NCBI RefSeq assembly: GCF_000969605.1
Contig: NZ_JZUE01000002.1
Span: 62,001 to 126,000 of the forward strand
DNA from: Aquincola tertiaricarbonis
Lineage (GTDB): Bacteria; Pseudomonadota; Gammaproteobacteria; Burkholderiales; Burkholderiaceae_C
Length of the DNA stretch: 64,000 nucleotides
Reading direction: 5' to 3'
Shown here one piece after another: positions 16,215-28,400 of this stretch. How positions within the stretch are numbered: the stretch's first letter is position 1; each line of letters opens with the position of its first letter. The position numbers were made by a program, and so were the translations under genes. A model generated the notes under the pieces. The model worked only from the letters and a program-made list of their open reading frames with translations, was not told the DNA's origin and made no database searches.

Positions 16215-17225
16215 ATGGCCACCATCAAGGACGTCGCGCTGCGCGCCGGCGTGTCGGTCACCACCGTGTCGCATGTGGTCAACGGCACGCGGCATGTCAG
16301 TGCCGATGGGCGCGACCGTGTCGAGCAGGCCATCCGCGAGCTCGGCTACGTGCCCAGCGCGGTGGCGCGCAGCCTGAAGCGCAACACCACGCACACCCTG
16401 GGCATGGTCACGCCCAACAGCTCCAACCCCTACTTCGCCGAGATCGTTCGCGCGGTGGAAGACCGCTGCTTCGGCGCCGGCTACACCCTCATCCTGTGCA
16501 ACACCGACGACGAGCCGCGCCGCCAGAGCATGGTGCTGCAGGTGCTGGCGCAGCGGCGCATCGACGGGCTGATCGTCGTCTCCTCCGGCGACGACGCCAG
16601 CCTGCCGGGCCTGCTGGCCGGGCTGGAGATGCCCACGGTGCTGCTGGACCGCGAGATCGACACCCTGCCCTGCGACCTGGTGGAAACCGCGCACATGAAC
16701 GGCGCGCTGCTGGCCACCCGCCACCTGGCCACGCTGGGGCACCGGCGCATCGCCTGCATCGGCGGCCCGCGCGGCCTGGTGCCCAGCGAGCAGCGCATCG
16801 CCGGCTGGCGGCTGGCCCTGGCCGAGATGGGCGCCGCCACCGAGGCCGAGGCCGATGCGCTGCTGTGGCACGGCGACTTCACCAGCGAGAGCGGCTATGC
16901 CTGCATGCATGCGCTGCTGCGCCACACGCCGCGGCCCAGCGCGGTGTTCGTCGCCAACGACCTGATGGCCATCGGCGCGCTGTGCGCCGCGCACGAGTGC
17001 GGCATCGACGTGCCGGGCGACATCTCGGTGGTCGGCTTCGACGACATCGAGCTGGCCCGCTTCAGCAGCCCGCCGCTGACCACCGTGGCCCAGCCCAAGC
17101 AGCGCATCGCCGCGCTGGCGGTGGACATGCTGCTGGAACGCATCGAAGGCCGCCGCGCCGACACCCGCAAGGTGGTGCTGCAGCCCGAGCTGCGCGTGCG
17201 CGCTTCCAGCGGAGCCGCGCCATGA
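16215..17225 (+). CDS. rbsR: LacI-family regulator of the rbs operon
   Basis: The 336-residue protein begins with a typical LacI helix-turn-helix (TIKDVALRAGVSVTTVSHVV) and hinge helix region (VARSLKR), followed by a periplasmic-binding-like sugar-sensing domain (MVTPNSSNPYFAEI, VFVANDLMAIGA, VVGFDDIELA). Its place inside the operon and the paired palindromes upstream of rbsB indicate that it represses the operon and is released by ribose or a phosphorylated product. In E. coli rbsR is at the end of the operon; here it lies between transporter and kinase. It overlaps rbsK by 4 bases. Confidence 0.92.
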   Translation: MATIKDVALRAGVSVTTVSHVVNGTRHVSADGRDRVEQAIRELGYVPSAVARSLKRNTTHTLGMVTPNSSNPYFAEIVRAVEDRCFGAGYTLILCNTDDEPRRQSMVLQVLAQRRIDGLIVVSSGDDASLPGLLAGLEMPTVLLDREIDTLPCDLVETAHMNGALLATRHLATLGHRRIACIGGPRGLVPSEQRIAGWRLALAEMGAATEAEADALLWHGDFTSESGYACMHALLRHTPRPSAVFVANDLMAIGALCAAHECGIDVPGDISVVGFDDIELARFSSPPLTTVAQPKQRIAALAVDMLLERIEGRRADTRKVVLQPELRVRASSGAAP

Positions 17226-18154
17226 CCGTCGACATCGTGGTGCTGGGCAGCCTGAACATGGACCTGCTGATGCGGGTGCCACGGGCGCCGCTGGCCGGCG
17301 AGACGCTGCTCGGTCGGTCGCTGCAGCACCTGCCTGGCGGCAAGGGCGGCAACCAGGCGGTGAGCTGCGCCCGCCAGGGCGCTCATGTGACCATGATCGC
17401 CCGCGTGGGCCGCGATGCCGATGGCGATGCCCTGTGCGCCGCGCTGGCGGCCGACGGCATCCGCCTCGACGCGGTGCAGCGCGATGCCACGCAGGCCACC
17501 GGCGTGGCGCTGGTGATGGTGGAGGACAGCGCGCAGAACCGCATCGTCGTGATCCCCGGCGCCAACCTGGCGGTGTCGCTGGACGAAGCGGCGTTCGCGG
17601 CGGCGCTGCAGGGCGCTGCCTGCTTCGTCACCCAGCTCGAATCGCCGCTGCCGGTGGTGCTCCGCGCCATCGCGCTGGCGCACGAGGCCGGCTGCCCGGT
17701 GGTGCTCAATCCGTCGCCGATGCAGCCGCTGCCCGACAGCGTGTGGCCGCAGGTGGCCACGCTGGTGGTCAACGAGGTGGAAGCCGCCGAATACACCGGC
17801 CTGCCGGTGGCCGATGCGGCCGGCGCGGTGGCCGCGGCGCGTGCGCTGATGCAGCGCGGCGTGGGCCGCGTGGTGGTCACGCTGGGTGCGCAGGGCGCCG
17901 TCAGCGTGGACGCCCGATCGGCCTGCCTGCATCCGTCGATGCCGGTGCAGGCGGTGGACACCACCGCGGCCGGCGACACCTTCACCGGCGCACTGGCCGT
18001 GGCCTTGGCGCAAGGCGCCAGCCTGCAGCAGGCGGCCGCCCGCGGTGTGCAGGCGGCGGCGCTGTGCGTCACCCGCGCCGGTGCCCAACCTTCGATTCCG
18101 CGGGCCGCCGAAGTGGATGCGATGCCCGCGCCTCCTGCCTGGACCGACCTATGA
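17222..18154 (+). CDS. rbsK: Ribokinase
   Basis: The 310-residue PfkB-family kinase phosphorylates D-ribose to ribose 5-phosphate in the cytoplasm. The sugar-binding N-terminus (GSLNMDLLMRVP), the GGKGGNQA motif, NPSP, and the anion-hole/catalytic-base signature DTTAAGDTFTG are all present; the last includes the catalytic Asp. It starts with ATGA overlapping the rbsR stop codon and ends with a 4-base overlap with rbsD. Confidence 0.94.
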   Translation: MTVDIVVLGSLNMDLLMRVPRAPLAGETLLGRSLQHLPGGKGGNQAVSCARQGAHVTMIARVGRDADGDALCAALAADGIRLDAVQRDATQATGVALVMVEDSAQNRIVVIPGANLAVSLDEAAFAAALQGAACFVTQLESPLPVVLRAIALAHEAGCPVVLNPSPMQPLPDSVWPQVATLVVNEVEAAEYTGLPVADAAGAVAAARALMQRGVGRVVVTLGAQGAVSVDARSACLHPSMPVQAVDTTAAGDTFTGALAVALAQGASLQQAAARGVQAAALCVTRAGAQPSIPRAAEVDAMPAPPAWTDL

Positions 18155-18558
18155 AACGCACCCTGCTGCTGCATGCCGAACTCTCGCGCGTCATCGCCTC
18201 CATGGGCCATGGCGACGCATTGGTGATCGGCGACGCCGGCCTGCCCATCCCCGACGCGCCGCAGTGCCCGGGCGGCCCGCAGCGCATCGACCTGGCCGTC
18301 AGCCGCGGCGTGCCGGCCTTCGACGAGGTGCTGGCCGCAGTGCTGTCGGAGCTGCAGGTGGAGCGGGCGCTCGTGGCCACCGAAGCCTGCGGCGCGGGCG
18401 GCGCCCTGCCCGCCTGGGTGGCGCCGGTCGACGCCAGCGTGCAGGCGGTGAGCCATGAGGACCTGAAGCTGGCCACCCGCGGCGCGCGCGCCGTGGTGCG
18501 CACCGGCGAATTCACGCCCTACCGCAACATCGTGCTGTACGCCGGCGTGGTGTTCTAG
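18151..18558 (+). CDS. rbsD: D-ribose pyranase
   Basis: The 135-residue protein interconverts beta-pyranose and beta-furanose forms of ribose, giving ribokinase its furanose substrate. The catalytic His20 in MGHGD and Asp28 in GDAGLP are present, as is the C-terminal FTPYRNIVLYAGVVF with the conserved Tyr and Asn. Start is coupled to rbsK by an ATGA overlap. It is the last gene of the operon and strongly supports ribose as the substrate. Confidence 0.93.
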   Translation: MKRTLLLHAELSRVIASMGHGDALVIGDAGLPIPDAPQCPGGPQRIDLAVSRGVPAFDEVLAAVLSELQVERALVATEACGAGGALPAWVAPVDASVQAVSHEDLKLATRGARAVVRTGEFTPYRNIVLYAGVVF

Positions 18559-18587
18559 GCCCGCGCGGCCAGCACTGCGGGAGGCTC

Positions 18588-18956
18588 CTATCCTTCGGCC
18601 CGCGGCCGGGCGCGCTGCAGCCGCCGGAAGTCCTGGCCGCGGCGGGCCTGGCGCAGCAGGAAGCGTGCAGCCCGGGCCAGCGCCGCATCCAGCGCGCTGC
18701 GCCAGTCGGCGGCCACCGAGCTGACCACCAGCTCGCCCGCACCGTCCGTGCGCCAGGCCACCTGGCAGCGCTTGTCGATGCCGCCGCGCGGTCCGTTCAC
18801 GTCCGACAAGGCCACCTGCACCCGCGGCACCCGCGCCTTCAGGCGCCGCAGCACGAAACGCAGCCGTCGCTCCACCAGGCCGCTCAGGCCATCGGCTTGC
18901 GGGTCGCGGGATTGGATGATGAGCCCGCACGGTAGGCCGCCGCACCCTTCGGACAA
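18588..18956 (-). CDS. HPF/RaiA-like ribosome-associated protein (start uncertain)
   Basis: The conserved part begins at LIIQSRDPQADGL and continues through VERRLRFVLRRL, RVQVALSDVNGPRGGIDKRC and ALDAALARAARFL. This matches short HPF/RaiA-family proteins common in Burkholderiales, which bind ribosomes or are stress-induced. The basic C-terminal tail is usual for them. No ATG lies close to the conserved start; a TTG at 18956 gives 122 residues. A much longer frame to 19133 has an N-terminus that does not look like coding sequence. The gene is convergent with rbsD. Confidence 0.6.
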   Translation of the reverse strand: MSEGCGGLPCGLIIQSRDPQADGLSGLVERRLRFVLRRLKARVPRVQVALSDVNGPRGGIDKRCQVAWRTDGAGELVVSSVAADWRSALDAALARAARFLLRQARRGQDFRRLQRARPRAEG

Positions 18957-19408
18957 AGCAGTGTTTTGCCGAACGGGGCATCGAAGAAACGTGATGGCGG
19001 GCCGCGTGCCAACGCTCGTCCATCCCCGCGCTCCAGTCGTTCGGCCTGCCCGCCCAGCTCGCCCTGTACCCCAAGGCCGTACGTCGGCAATGTCCACACG
19101 CGAGGCCCGAGCCACTTGTAAGCTGAACGGCACTCACCTCATCAGAAGCTGTCCGGTCCCGTCAGAACCCGCCTGGGCGCTCACCGCATCCGCACCCCCT
19201 GGATGCTGGATGGGCAAGCCCTGAAACAGGCCGCTGCCCTCGGTGAAGGCCCACCGGGGGCCTTGCGCATGGCTCCAAATGACCATTGGCGCGCCATGCC
19301 GCCGTCGCTAGGATTTCTTACACGGTTGCAGTTGTTTGCGATCGGAAACTTTTTCAATAACTCGGCCCGCCCGAAGCAGGCGGTCCCCGGCAGTACGAGG
19401 GTGGCGGG
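18957..19408. promoter_or_regulatory. Intergenic region upstream of the giant gene
   Basis: No convincing gene is seen in these 450 bases. The part from about 19311 to 19364 is unusually A/T-rich for this window (TTTCTTACACGGTTGCAG, then AAACTTTTTCAATAACT) and is the most likely promoter region for the giant gene and its export genes. I cannot fix a -35/-10 pair: TTGTTT (19332) with TTCAAT (19353) has only a 15-base spacer. Confidence 0.35.
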
Positions 19409-22400
19409 ATGGGGCAGCGCAAGGGCAGCAAGGGCTCGGCAGAGCGTCAGCGCGTGGATGCGCGCATGGAAACCGGCCGGCTCCCCAGCCGGACCTTGCT
19501 GCAGCGGCTGCTGCGGCGGGCCACGCAGGAGCTGGCGCCCGCGGAGGAACTGCCCGGCAAGCTGGTCTTCGAGACGGTCGAGCCCCGTGTGCTGCTGTCG
19601 GCCGATCCGGTCAGCGCCGCGGCCGCAGCCGCCCCCGCGCCTGCAGCGCCCGAGGTGCAGGGCCGCATCGAGGTGCCGGGCGAGGTCGATCAGTACAGCT
19701 TCACGCTGGCCAGCGACGTGCGGCTGGTCTTCGACTCGCTCACGCCGGCCACCGACATCCGCTGGCAGCTCGAGGGCCCCGCCGGTACCGTGGTGTCGCC
19801 GCACACGCTGCGCCAGGCCGATGCCGGCAATGCTCCCCAGGCCGATGCGCTGTCGCTGGCCGCCGGCAGCTACACCCTGTCGGTGGACGGCGTGGGCGAC
19901 ACGGTGGGCGACTACCGCTTCCGCCTGCTGGACCTGGCGCAGGCCCAGCTGCTGCCGCGTGGCCAGGCGGTGGAAGGCACGCTGGATTCGGCGCGCGAGA
20001 CCGACCTGTACCGCTTCGATGCCAATGCCGGCCAGCGCTTCTTCATCGACCGCACCGAGGGCGACGACGCCACCTGGCGACTGCTGGGCCCCGACGGCAA
20101 GCAGGTGCTCGATGCCCGCGGCCTGGCCCATGACATCGACACCTTCACCGCGCTGCAGACCGGCACCTACACCCTGCTGATCGAAGGCCAGGTGCAGCGG
20201 CCCGCCGATGCGGTGACGGCCTATGCCATCACGCTGCACCAGGTGCCGGACAAGAACGCCAGCCTGGTGCTGGGCCAGGCCCGCGAAGCCAGGTTCGATG
20301 TGCCGGGCCAGAGCCTGGCCTTCGACTTCCAATTGGACGGCCGCCGCCAGGTGCTGTTCGACCTGCTGTCCGACACGTCCGCCGCCACCTGGTGGCTCAC
20401 CGGGCCGCATGGCGAGGTGGTGTCGGCCAGCGCGCCGCGCACCGTGGCCTTCAGCGATTCGCGCGACTTCGGCGGCTTCACCGGCTGGGATCCTTCGCGC
20501 ACCGACCGCCAGGCGCTGGACCTGGACGCCGGCCACTACACGCTGCACTTCGAGGCCGCGGGCGACGCCCGGCCGCACTTCCACTTCCGCCTGCTCGACC
20601 TGGCTTCCACCGACGCCACCTACCGCCGCGCCATCTCGCTGGACGAGGTGGTGGACGACACGCTGGCCACCGGGGCCGAGACCCACCTCTACCACTTCGA
20701 TGCGCAGGCCGGCGACCAGCTGCTGTTCGACATCCTCTCGGCCACCAGCTATGACGCGCAATGGCGGCTCTTCAATGCCCAGGGCGACCAGCTGTTCTCG
20801 CAGTACCTCGGCAGCGATCAGGCGCTGACCCTGGCCGCCAGCGGCCACTACACGCTGGTGGTGGAAGGCCGGCGCAACCGCGCCGATGCCAACCAGCTGC
20901 AGTTCGCGGTGCGCCGCCAGGGCGGCACGCCGCCGCCCGCGCCCACCGGCAGCGGCTATGAGCTGGGCAGCGAGGCTTCCGGCACGCGCAACAGCAGCGG
21001 CGAGGTGGCCCGCTACACCTTCACGCTCGACCAGACGCGCCGCGTGGTGCTGGACTCGCGCAGCAACAACGACATGGTGTGGCAGCTCACCGGCCCGCGC
21101 GGCACGGTGTCGCGCGCGCTGTGGCGCGATGCCGCGTCGTGGTCGGCCAATCCGGTGATGACGCTGGAAGCCGGCACCTACAGCATGGCCGTCAGCGGCG
21201 AGACGGGCGCCTACGCCTTCGCCCTGCTGGACCTGGACGGCGCCGGCACCACGCCGGTGGCCCTGGGCGAGGAAGCCAGCATCACGCTGTCGCCGGGCAA
21301 CACCTCGGCCCTGGTCTCGTTCGAGGCGCAGGCCGGCAGCGCGGTGTTCGTCGACCTGCTGTCGGCCACCCGCCCCAATGCGCACTGGCGGCTGATCTCG
21401 CCCAGCGGCCAGCAGCTGCTGGCGCAGACCGCCGGCGACATGAGCAGCCTGCCGCTGCCCGACACCGGCCGCTACACGCTGTTGATCGAGGGCCAGCGCA
21501 GCGAGACGGTGGCCAACACCGTGCGGCTGCGCGTCACGCCGCTGCAGGACACGGTGCGGCAGATGGACTTCGGCGAGACGGTGCTGGCGCCGCCGCGCGC
21601 GGTGGCCGGCGCGCCGGTGGCGGGCAACGGCGGCGCGTTGGCCTTCGACCAGCAGCAGGCCGTGGTGGTGGACGAGCCCGCGGTGGACCTGCGCGGCGAC
21701 TTGACGCTGGAGACCTGGGTCCAGCCGCGCGCCTGGTCCGACACCTGGATGCCGGTGGCGGTGCGTGGCGATGCGGCCGCGCAGCGCAGCATGGGCCTGT
21801 GGCTTAACGCGGACGGCTCGGTGCGCTGGGAAACCCGCGATGCCGGTGGCGCCCGCGTGGTGACCAGCGCCGCCGGTCTGGTGCAGCTGGGCCGCTGGAC
21901 CCACCTGGCCGGCGTGGTGGACCGCAGCGGCGCACAGCCCGCGCTGCGGCTGTACGTCGACGGCCAGCTGCGGGGCAGCCTGGCGCTGGCGTCGGCGGCC
22001 CCGGCCGTGGCGGTGCAGGGCGCGCTGCGCCTGGGCGCGGACATCGAGAACGCCGGCGACCACGGCTTCTTCGACGGCGCCATGGACGAGCTGCGGCTGT
22101 GGAACACCGCCCGCAGTGCCGCCCAGATCGAGGGCCAGCGCGGCGCCACCGTGGCCGCCGATGCGGCAGGCCTGGTGCTGCGGCTGGCCTTCGACGGCGC
22201 GCAGGTGCAGGACGCCGGCCCGCTGTCGCTGCCGGTGCAGCGGCTGTCGCCAGTGGCGGTGCCCGCCGGCACCATCGCCGGCCTGCTGGGCACGCCCGGC
22301 GAGAAGGATCGCTACAGCTTCATGCTGGAGGGCGGCCGCCGCATCGCGGTGGACGTGCTGCAGAACCTGGGCAACGTGCGCTGGCGTCTGGACGGCCCCG

Positions 22401-25400
22401 AGGGCCGGCAGATCGGCCCGCGCGGCTTCGACAACACCGATGCCGGCGACGGCCATGCGGTGTTCGACCTGGTGGCCGGCCGCTGGACGCTGACCGTCGA
22501 ATCCACCGGCGGCGACACCACCTCGCCCTATGCGCTGCGGCTGCTGGACCTGGCCCAGGCCGCGCCCATGGTGCCCGGCACCGCGGTGCAGGGCCTGCTG
22601 GAGCGCGGCAGCCAGACCGTGGCCTACAGCTTCCAGGGCGAGGCGGGCCAGCGCTTCTACTTCGACGCCATCAGCGCCGGCAGCACCCTGGGCCGCTACC
22701 GGCTGGTCAAGCCGGACGGCAGCGCGCTGTGGACCAGCGGCCTGCGCGGCGACCAGGACCACTTCACCCTGCCCGCCACCGGCACCTACGTGCTGCTGGT
22801 CGAGGGCGGCCGCCAGGCCTGGCAGCAGGCCACGCCCTTCCGCTTCAACCTGGTGCCGGCGCCGTCCCCGGTGGTGGACGTGGTGCTGGGCCAGTCGCGC
22901 GGCACGGCGCCGGTGCTGGTGGCCGGGCCGGTGGGCCAGGCGCTGCGCGACGTGGCCGACACCCGCGTGAGCGTGGCCAACGGCCCCGACGTGGACCTGC
23001 GCGGCGACCTGACCATCGAGGCCTGGATCCGCCCCGACCGCTTCAACGGCAGCTGGATGCCGATCGTGGCGCGTTCCAACGGCACCGCGGCCACGCGCAG
23101 CTATTCGCTGTGGCTCAACAGCGCCGGCTACCTGCACCTGAGCACCGCCGACGCCAACGGCAGCAACCGCACGCTGGACACCGCGGCCGGCAGCATCCAG
23201 CTGGGCCAATGGACGCATGTGGCCGCGGTGATCGACCGCAGCGCCGCCACGCCGCAGCTGCGCCTGTACATCAACGGCGTGCTCGCCTCCACCGGCACGC
23301 TGGACGGCCAGCCGCCGGCCGACAACGGCGCCGCGTTGATGGTGGGCGGTGCGCTGGACGGCGGCCTGTTCGACGGCGCCATCGACGAGCTGCGCCTGTG
23401 GCGCGGCGTGCGCAGCGCGCAGCAGATCGACGGGCTCAAGGGCAGCGCCCTCACCGGACAGGAATCCGGCCTGGCGGTGTACCTGCCCTTCGACAGCCTG
23501 CAGGACGGCAGCAGCCCCAGCGGCCGGCCCGGTGGCCCGGCGGCCAGCGTCAGCAGCCTGTATGCCGGCCTGCCCGGCACGCTGTCGGGCCTGCTGGCGG
23601 TGCCCGGCCAGGTGGACACCTACCGCCTCACCGTGGACCAGCGCCGCCTGGTGGTGCTGGACACGCTGGGCGAGCCCTATGGCCAGGTGAAGTGGCAGCT
23701 CAGCGGCACCGGCGGCCTCTCGCGCGGCGGCTGGCTGGCGAACACCGACGGCCATGAAGGCCACACGCTGCTGGACCTGCAGCCCGGCGTCTACACGCTG
23801 ACGCTGCGCACCGAGGGCGATGCCCGCTCCCCCTATGCCCTGCGGCTGCTGCCGCTGGACCAGGCGCCCCTGCTCACCGATGCCCAGCCGGTGTCCGGCG
23901 AACTGGTCCCCGGCAGCGCCACCCAGGCCCATGCCTTCAACGCCGCGGCCGGCGAGCGCTTCTACTTCGACCTGCAGGCGCTGGCGCTGCAGGGCGGGCG
24001 GCTGCGGGTTCTCACGCCCCACGGCGACCTGCTGGTGGACCAGGGACTCAACGGCGATGCCGGCGTGTTCGAGGCGACCACCGCCGGCCGCTACACCGTG
24101 CTGCTGGAAGGCGCGCGCGGCAATGCCGACCAGCGGGTGGCCTACCGCTTTGCGCTGCACCGGGTGCAGGACACGGTGCTGCCGCTGCAGATCGGCCAGC
24201 CGCAGGCACTGACGCCGCCGTGGCGCGGCAGCGGCGCTGCCGCCGGCCTGGACTTCGGCAGCCACTGGCATGTGGCGGTGCCGCCCAGCCCGGCGCTGGA
24301 TGCGCGCCGCACCGTGTCGATGGAAGCCACGGTGACGGTGGACAGCTTCGCCGCCAGCTACATGCCGGTGCTTTACCTGGGCCGGGGCGATGCCAGCTAC
24401 GGTCCTGGCCGCAGCTGGGCGCTGTACGTCACCAGTGGCGGCGCGCTGCACCTGAGCACCAGCGACGGCCAGGACCAGTACCTGACCACCGCCAACGGCC
24501 TGGTGAAGGCCGGCGTGGCCACCCGCATCGCCGCCACCATCGACCGCGTGAACGGCGTGATGAAGCTCTTCGTCGAAGGCGACGAGGTGGCCAGCATGGT
24601 GGTGCGCAAGGCCGACATGGTGTCTTCGCCCAGCCGCGGCCTGCAGATCGGCCGCAGCGACGAGTCGTGGAGCGGACTGGCCGCCTTCGACGGCCGCATC
24701 ACCGACGTGCGGATATGGAACGTCGCCCGCACGCCGGACGAGATCGGGACCAGCAGCGGCCAGCCGGTGGACCCGGCCACGCCCGGCCTGGTGCTGAGCT
24801 ACGGCCTGCATGAAGGCGCCGGCACCGCCGTGGCCGACGGCGGCCCGCTGGGCCTGCACGGCGAGGTGGTGGACGGCCTGGCCGCCGTGCCGGGCGCCGT
24901 GGCCGGGCGCATCAGCCAGCCGGGCCAGAAGGCCACCTACACCTTCGAGGTGACCACGCCGCGCAACGTGGTGATGGACGTGCTGGGCGACAGCGGCTTC
25001 CTGTGGTCGCTGGACGGCCCGCGCGGCCGGCTGGTGGACCAGCGCTCGCTGCGCAACACCGATGCCAACGACATCGGCGGGCTGGACGGCTGGTCGGCCG
25101 ACCCGGGCGCTTCGCAGCGCGTGGTGTTCACCCTGGTGCCCGGCAGCTACAGCCTGACCATCGACCCGCCGGGCGATGCGGTGGGCGACTTCGCCTTCCG
25201 CCTGCTGGACCTGGCCAGCGGCCTGCAGCCGCAGCCGGTGCAGACCGGGCAGGACGTCACCGGCACCCTGGCCTGGGGCGCGATGACCCAGGCCCATGCC
25301 ATCGACGTGACCGCCGGCGACCGCCTGGCGCTGGACAGCCTGGGCGTGCCCAGCGGCCACAACGACCTGCGCTGGCGCCTGATCGCGCCCACCGGCGAGC

Positions 25401-28400
25401 AGGTCTACAGCGCCTCCTTCGCCAGCGACAGCGGCACGCTGCAGCTGCAGCAGACCGGCCGCTACGTGCTGCTGGTCGAAGGCGGCCGCGCCGACACCTG
25501 GCCCAAGACCTACCGCTTCCGGGTGGAGCACCGCGGCAACACCCTGGCCGAGATGCTGCCCGGCACCCACTGGCAGGACGACTTCGACGGCCCGCAGCTG
25601 TCGGCCGACTGGCAGGCCGGCCGCGGGCCCACCACGCTGGGCGAGCGGCCGCTGCCGGCCGCCGTCTTCGAGACGCTGGACGGCGCCACCGTGCTGCGGC
25701 TGCAGAACAGCGTGGCCAACGGCACGCTCGAAGCCATGTCCAGCCGCCTGCTGGCGCCGGCGGACAACTTCCGCTGGGAGGTGCGCTTCAACACCCTGAC
25801 CCAGGCCCCCGGCGTGGCCTGGGACGAGCCCATCGGCCTGTACCTGGCCGACGCGGTGGACGCCAGCCGCTGGACCGCCGTGGCCCTGCGCAGCAACCCC
25901 GACGGCCAGGGCCGCGTGTTCCGCAGCGATGCCCGGCCCTTCGACGGCTTCGGCGAGACGGCCTTCGACTTCGCCAACAACACCTGGTACCGGCTGCGGC
26001 TGGAAGGCGGCCCCGGCCAGCGGGTGCGCGCGGTGCTGCTGGACGACCAGGGCCAGGAACTGGCGGCGCGGCAGTTCAGCTTCACCACCGCCACCTTTGC
26101 CAACGGGCTGCGGCTGGGGCTGTACCAGGCGTCCACCACCGGTGGCAGCCTTGCCAGGACCGACGTGGCCATCGACTGGGTGAAGCTGGACAGCACGCCC
26201 ACCGTGCCGCAGCCGCTGGAGCTGGGCGCGCTGGCCGAGGGCCAGCGCAACAGCAGCCAGCAGCGCGACAGCTGGAGCTTCGAGCTCACCAGCACCACCC
26301 GGGTCATCATGGATCCGCGGGTGGATTCCAGCGCGCTGCGCTGGTCGCTGGACGCCCAGGGCCGCGGCACGCTGTTCGAGCGCAATTTCCAGGAGCGGGC
26401 CACCGATGCCCCGGGCAATCCGGTGATGGAGCTGCCGCCGGGGCGCTACACCGTGCACATCCACGGCAACACCACCGGCAGCTACGGCTTCCGGCTGGTG
26501 AACCTGGGCGCGGCGCTGCCGCTGACGCCAGGCCAGGCCCAGAGCGTGACGCTGTCGCCCGGCCATGCCACCGAGGTGCGCTACTTCGATGCGCAGGCCG
26601 GCCAGCGCTTCTACTTCGACCCCCAGGGCGCCACCAGCAACCAGGCCAGCTGGCGGCTGGTCTCGCCCACCGGCGACCTGCTGTTCAGCCGCGCCATCGA
26701 CAGCGACGTCGACACCCTGGCCCTGCCGCTCAGCGGCCGCTACACCCTGGTGTTCGAGGGCTACCGCACGGCGGGCGCCGAGCCCAACGTGCTGAACTAC
26801 GGCGTGCAGCCGGTGGCCGACCATGCGGCCACGCTGGTGCTGGACGCGGTGACGAGCCACACCTTCAACACGCCCGGCGGCGTGGCGGTGTACACGCTGG
26901 ACCTGCAGACCGCGCGCCGGGTGCGCATGGACAGCCTGTCGCCCAGCACCTTCCGCTGGTCGCTCACCGGGCCGCGCGGCACGGTGGTGGCTCCCACGCA
27001 GCTGCGCTGGTCCGACAGCGCCGACCTGGGCGGCGCGCTGCTGGAACTGCCGCCCGGCATCTACACCCTGACCGTCGATCCCGCGGGCGACACCGTGGGC
27101 AGCTTCGCCTTCCGGCTGGTGGACGTGGCCGGCAGCACCGTGGCCCAGGCCACGCCCGGCACCGCGCAGGAGGGCACGCTCAGCCCGGGCAACCGCTCCG
27201 ACTTCTACCACTTCAGCGCCAACGCCGGCGACCGCTTCTTCTTCGACCAGCAGGCCGCGCAGGCCACCGGCGGCCGCGTGCGGCTGTGGGGCCCCTACGG
27301 CAACCTGGTGTGGGACACCGCGATCGGCACCGACGTGGACGTGTTTCGCCTGGCCGATGCCGGCCGCTACACCCTGGCCTTCGAAGGCGCGCGCGACGAG
27401 AGCGCGGCCAACACCTACCGCTTCAACCTGCAGCCGCTGCCCGACCGGGCGCCGGTGCCCATCACCGCCCTGGAAGGCAAGCCCGGCGCGGACCTGACGG
27501 TGGAGGACGTGATCGTCACCGCCGTGGGGGGCGGGCCCATCGGCTCCGGTGGCCGCGTGACGGTGAGCTGGACCGACGTGAATGCCGGCGAGTTGCCGGC
27601 CGATGGCGCCTGGGTGGACTGGCTGGTCCTCACCCGGGTGGACACCGGCGAGGTGATCGAGACCCGGCGGCTGCCGCGGCCGGCCGCGGACGGCCCGCTG
27701 GCCAGCGGCGGCCGCCAGCCGCGCAGCGTGGAGATCACGCTGCCCGAAGGCGCCCGCGGCGCCGGGGCGCTGCGCTTTTCCGTCACCACCGACGTGGACA
27801 ACACGCTCAGGGAGCACAACCGCGCCGGCCGCGCCGAGACCAACAACCAGACCGCGACGGTGGCGAATTCGGTGCTGGCCAGCTACCCGGACCTGGTGCC
27901 GCAGCAACTGCGGGTGGAGCCGGCCGGTGGCGGCTGGACGGCCGGCGCCAGCGTGACCGTGCGCTGGGAGACGGCCAACACCGGCCAGCGCCCGGCCCAG
28001 GGGTCCTGGCAGGAAACCCTGGTGGTGCGCAACCTGAGCAACAACCAGGTGCTGCTGACCCGCACCGTGCTGCACGACGGCAGCACGCTGGAAGGCAACG
28101 GCGCCAGCCTGTCTCGCAGCGAGACCTTCGACTGGCCGGCCGCCGGTGCGCAAGGCCGCATCCGCTTCGAGGTGACGGTGGACAGCACCGGCCTGCTTGC
28201 GGAGTCCAACCCTGCCGGCAGCGGCGAGACCAACAACATCGCCCAGCTGCTGGTGCCCAATGCGCCCGACCTGGTGGTGCAAGGGCTGGAACGGGTGGGC
28301 GGCGCGCAGTCCGGCGACACCGTCACCGTGCGCTGGCGCGACGTGAATGCGGGCAACACCGCGGTGCCGGGCAGCTTCCGCGACCGCCTGCGGGTGGTCA

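Noticed and set aside
18588-19133. Long version (181 residues) of the HPF/RaiA-like protein
   Set aside because: The added N-terminus shows no similarity to the family and reads as non-coding Arg/Gly/Ala-rich sequence.
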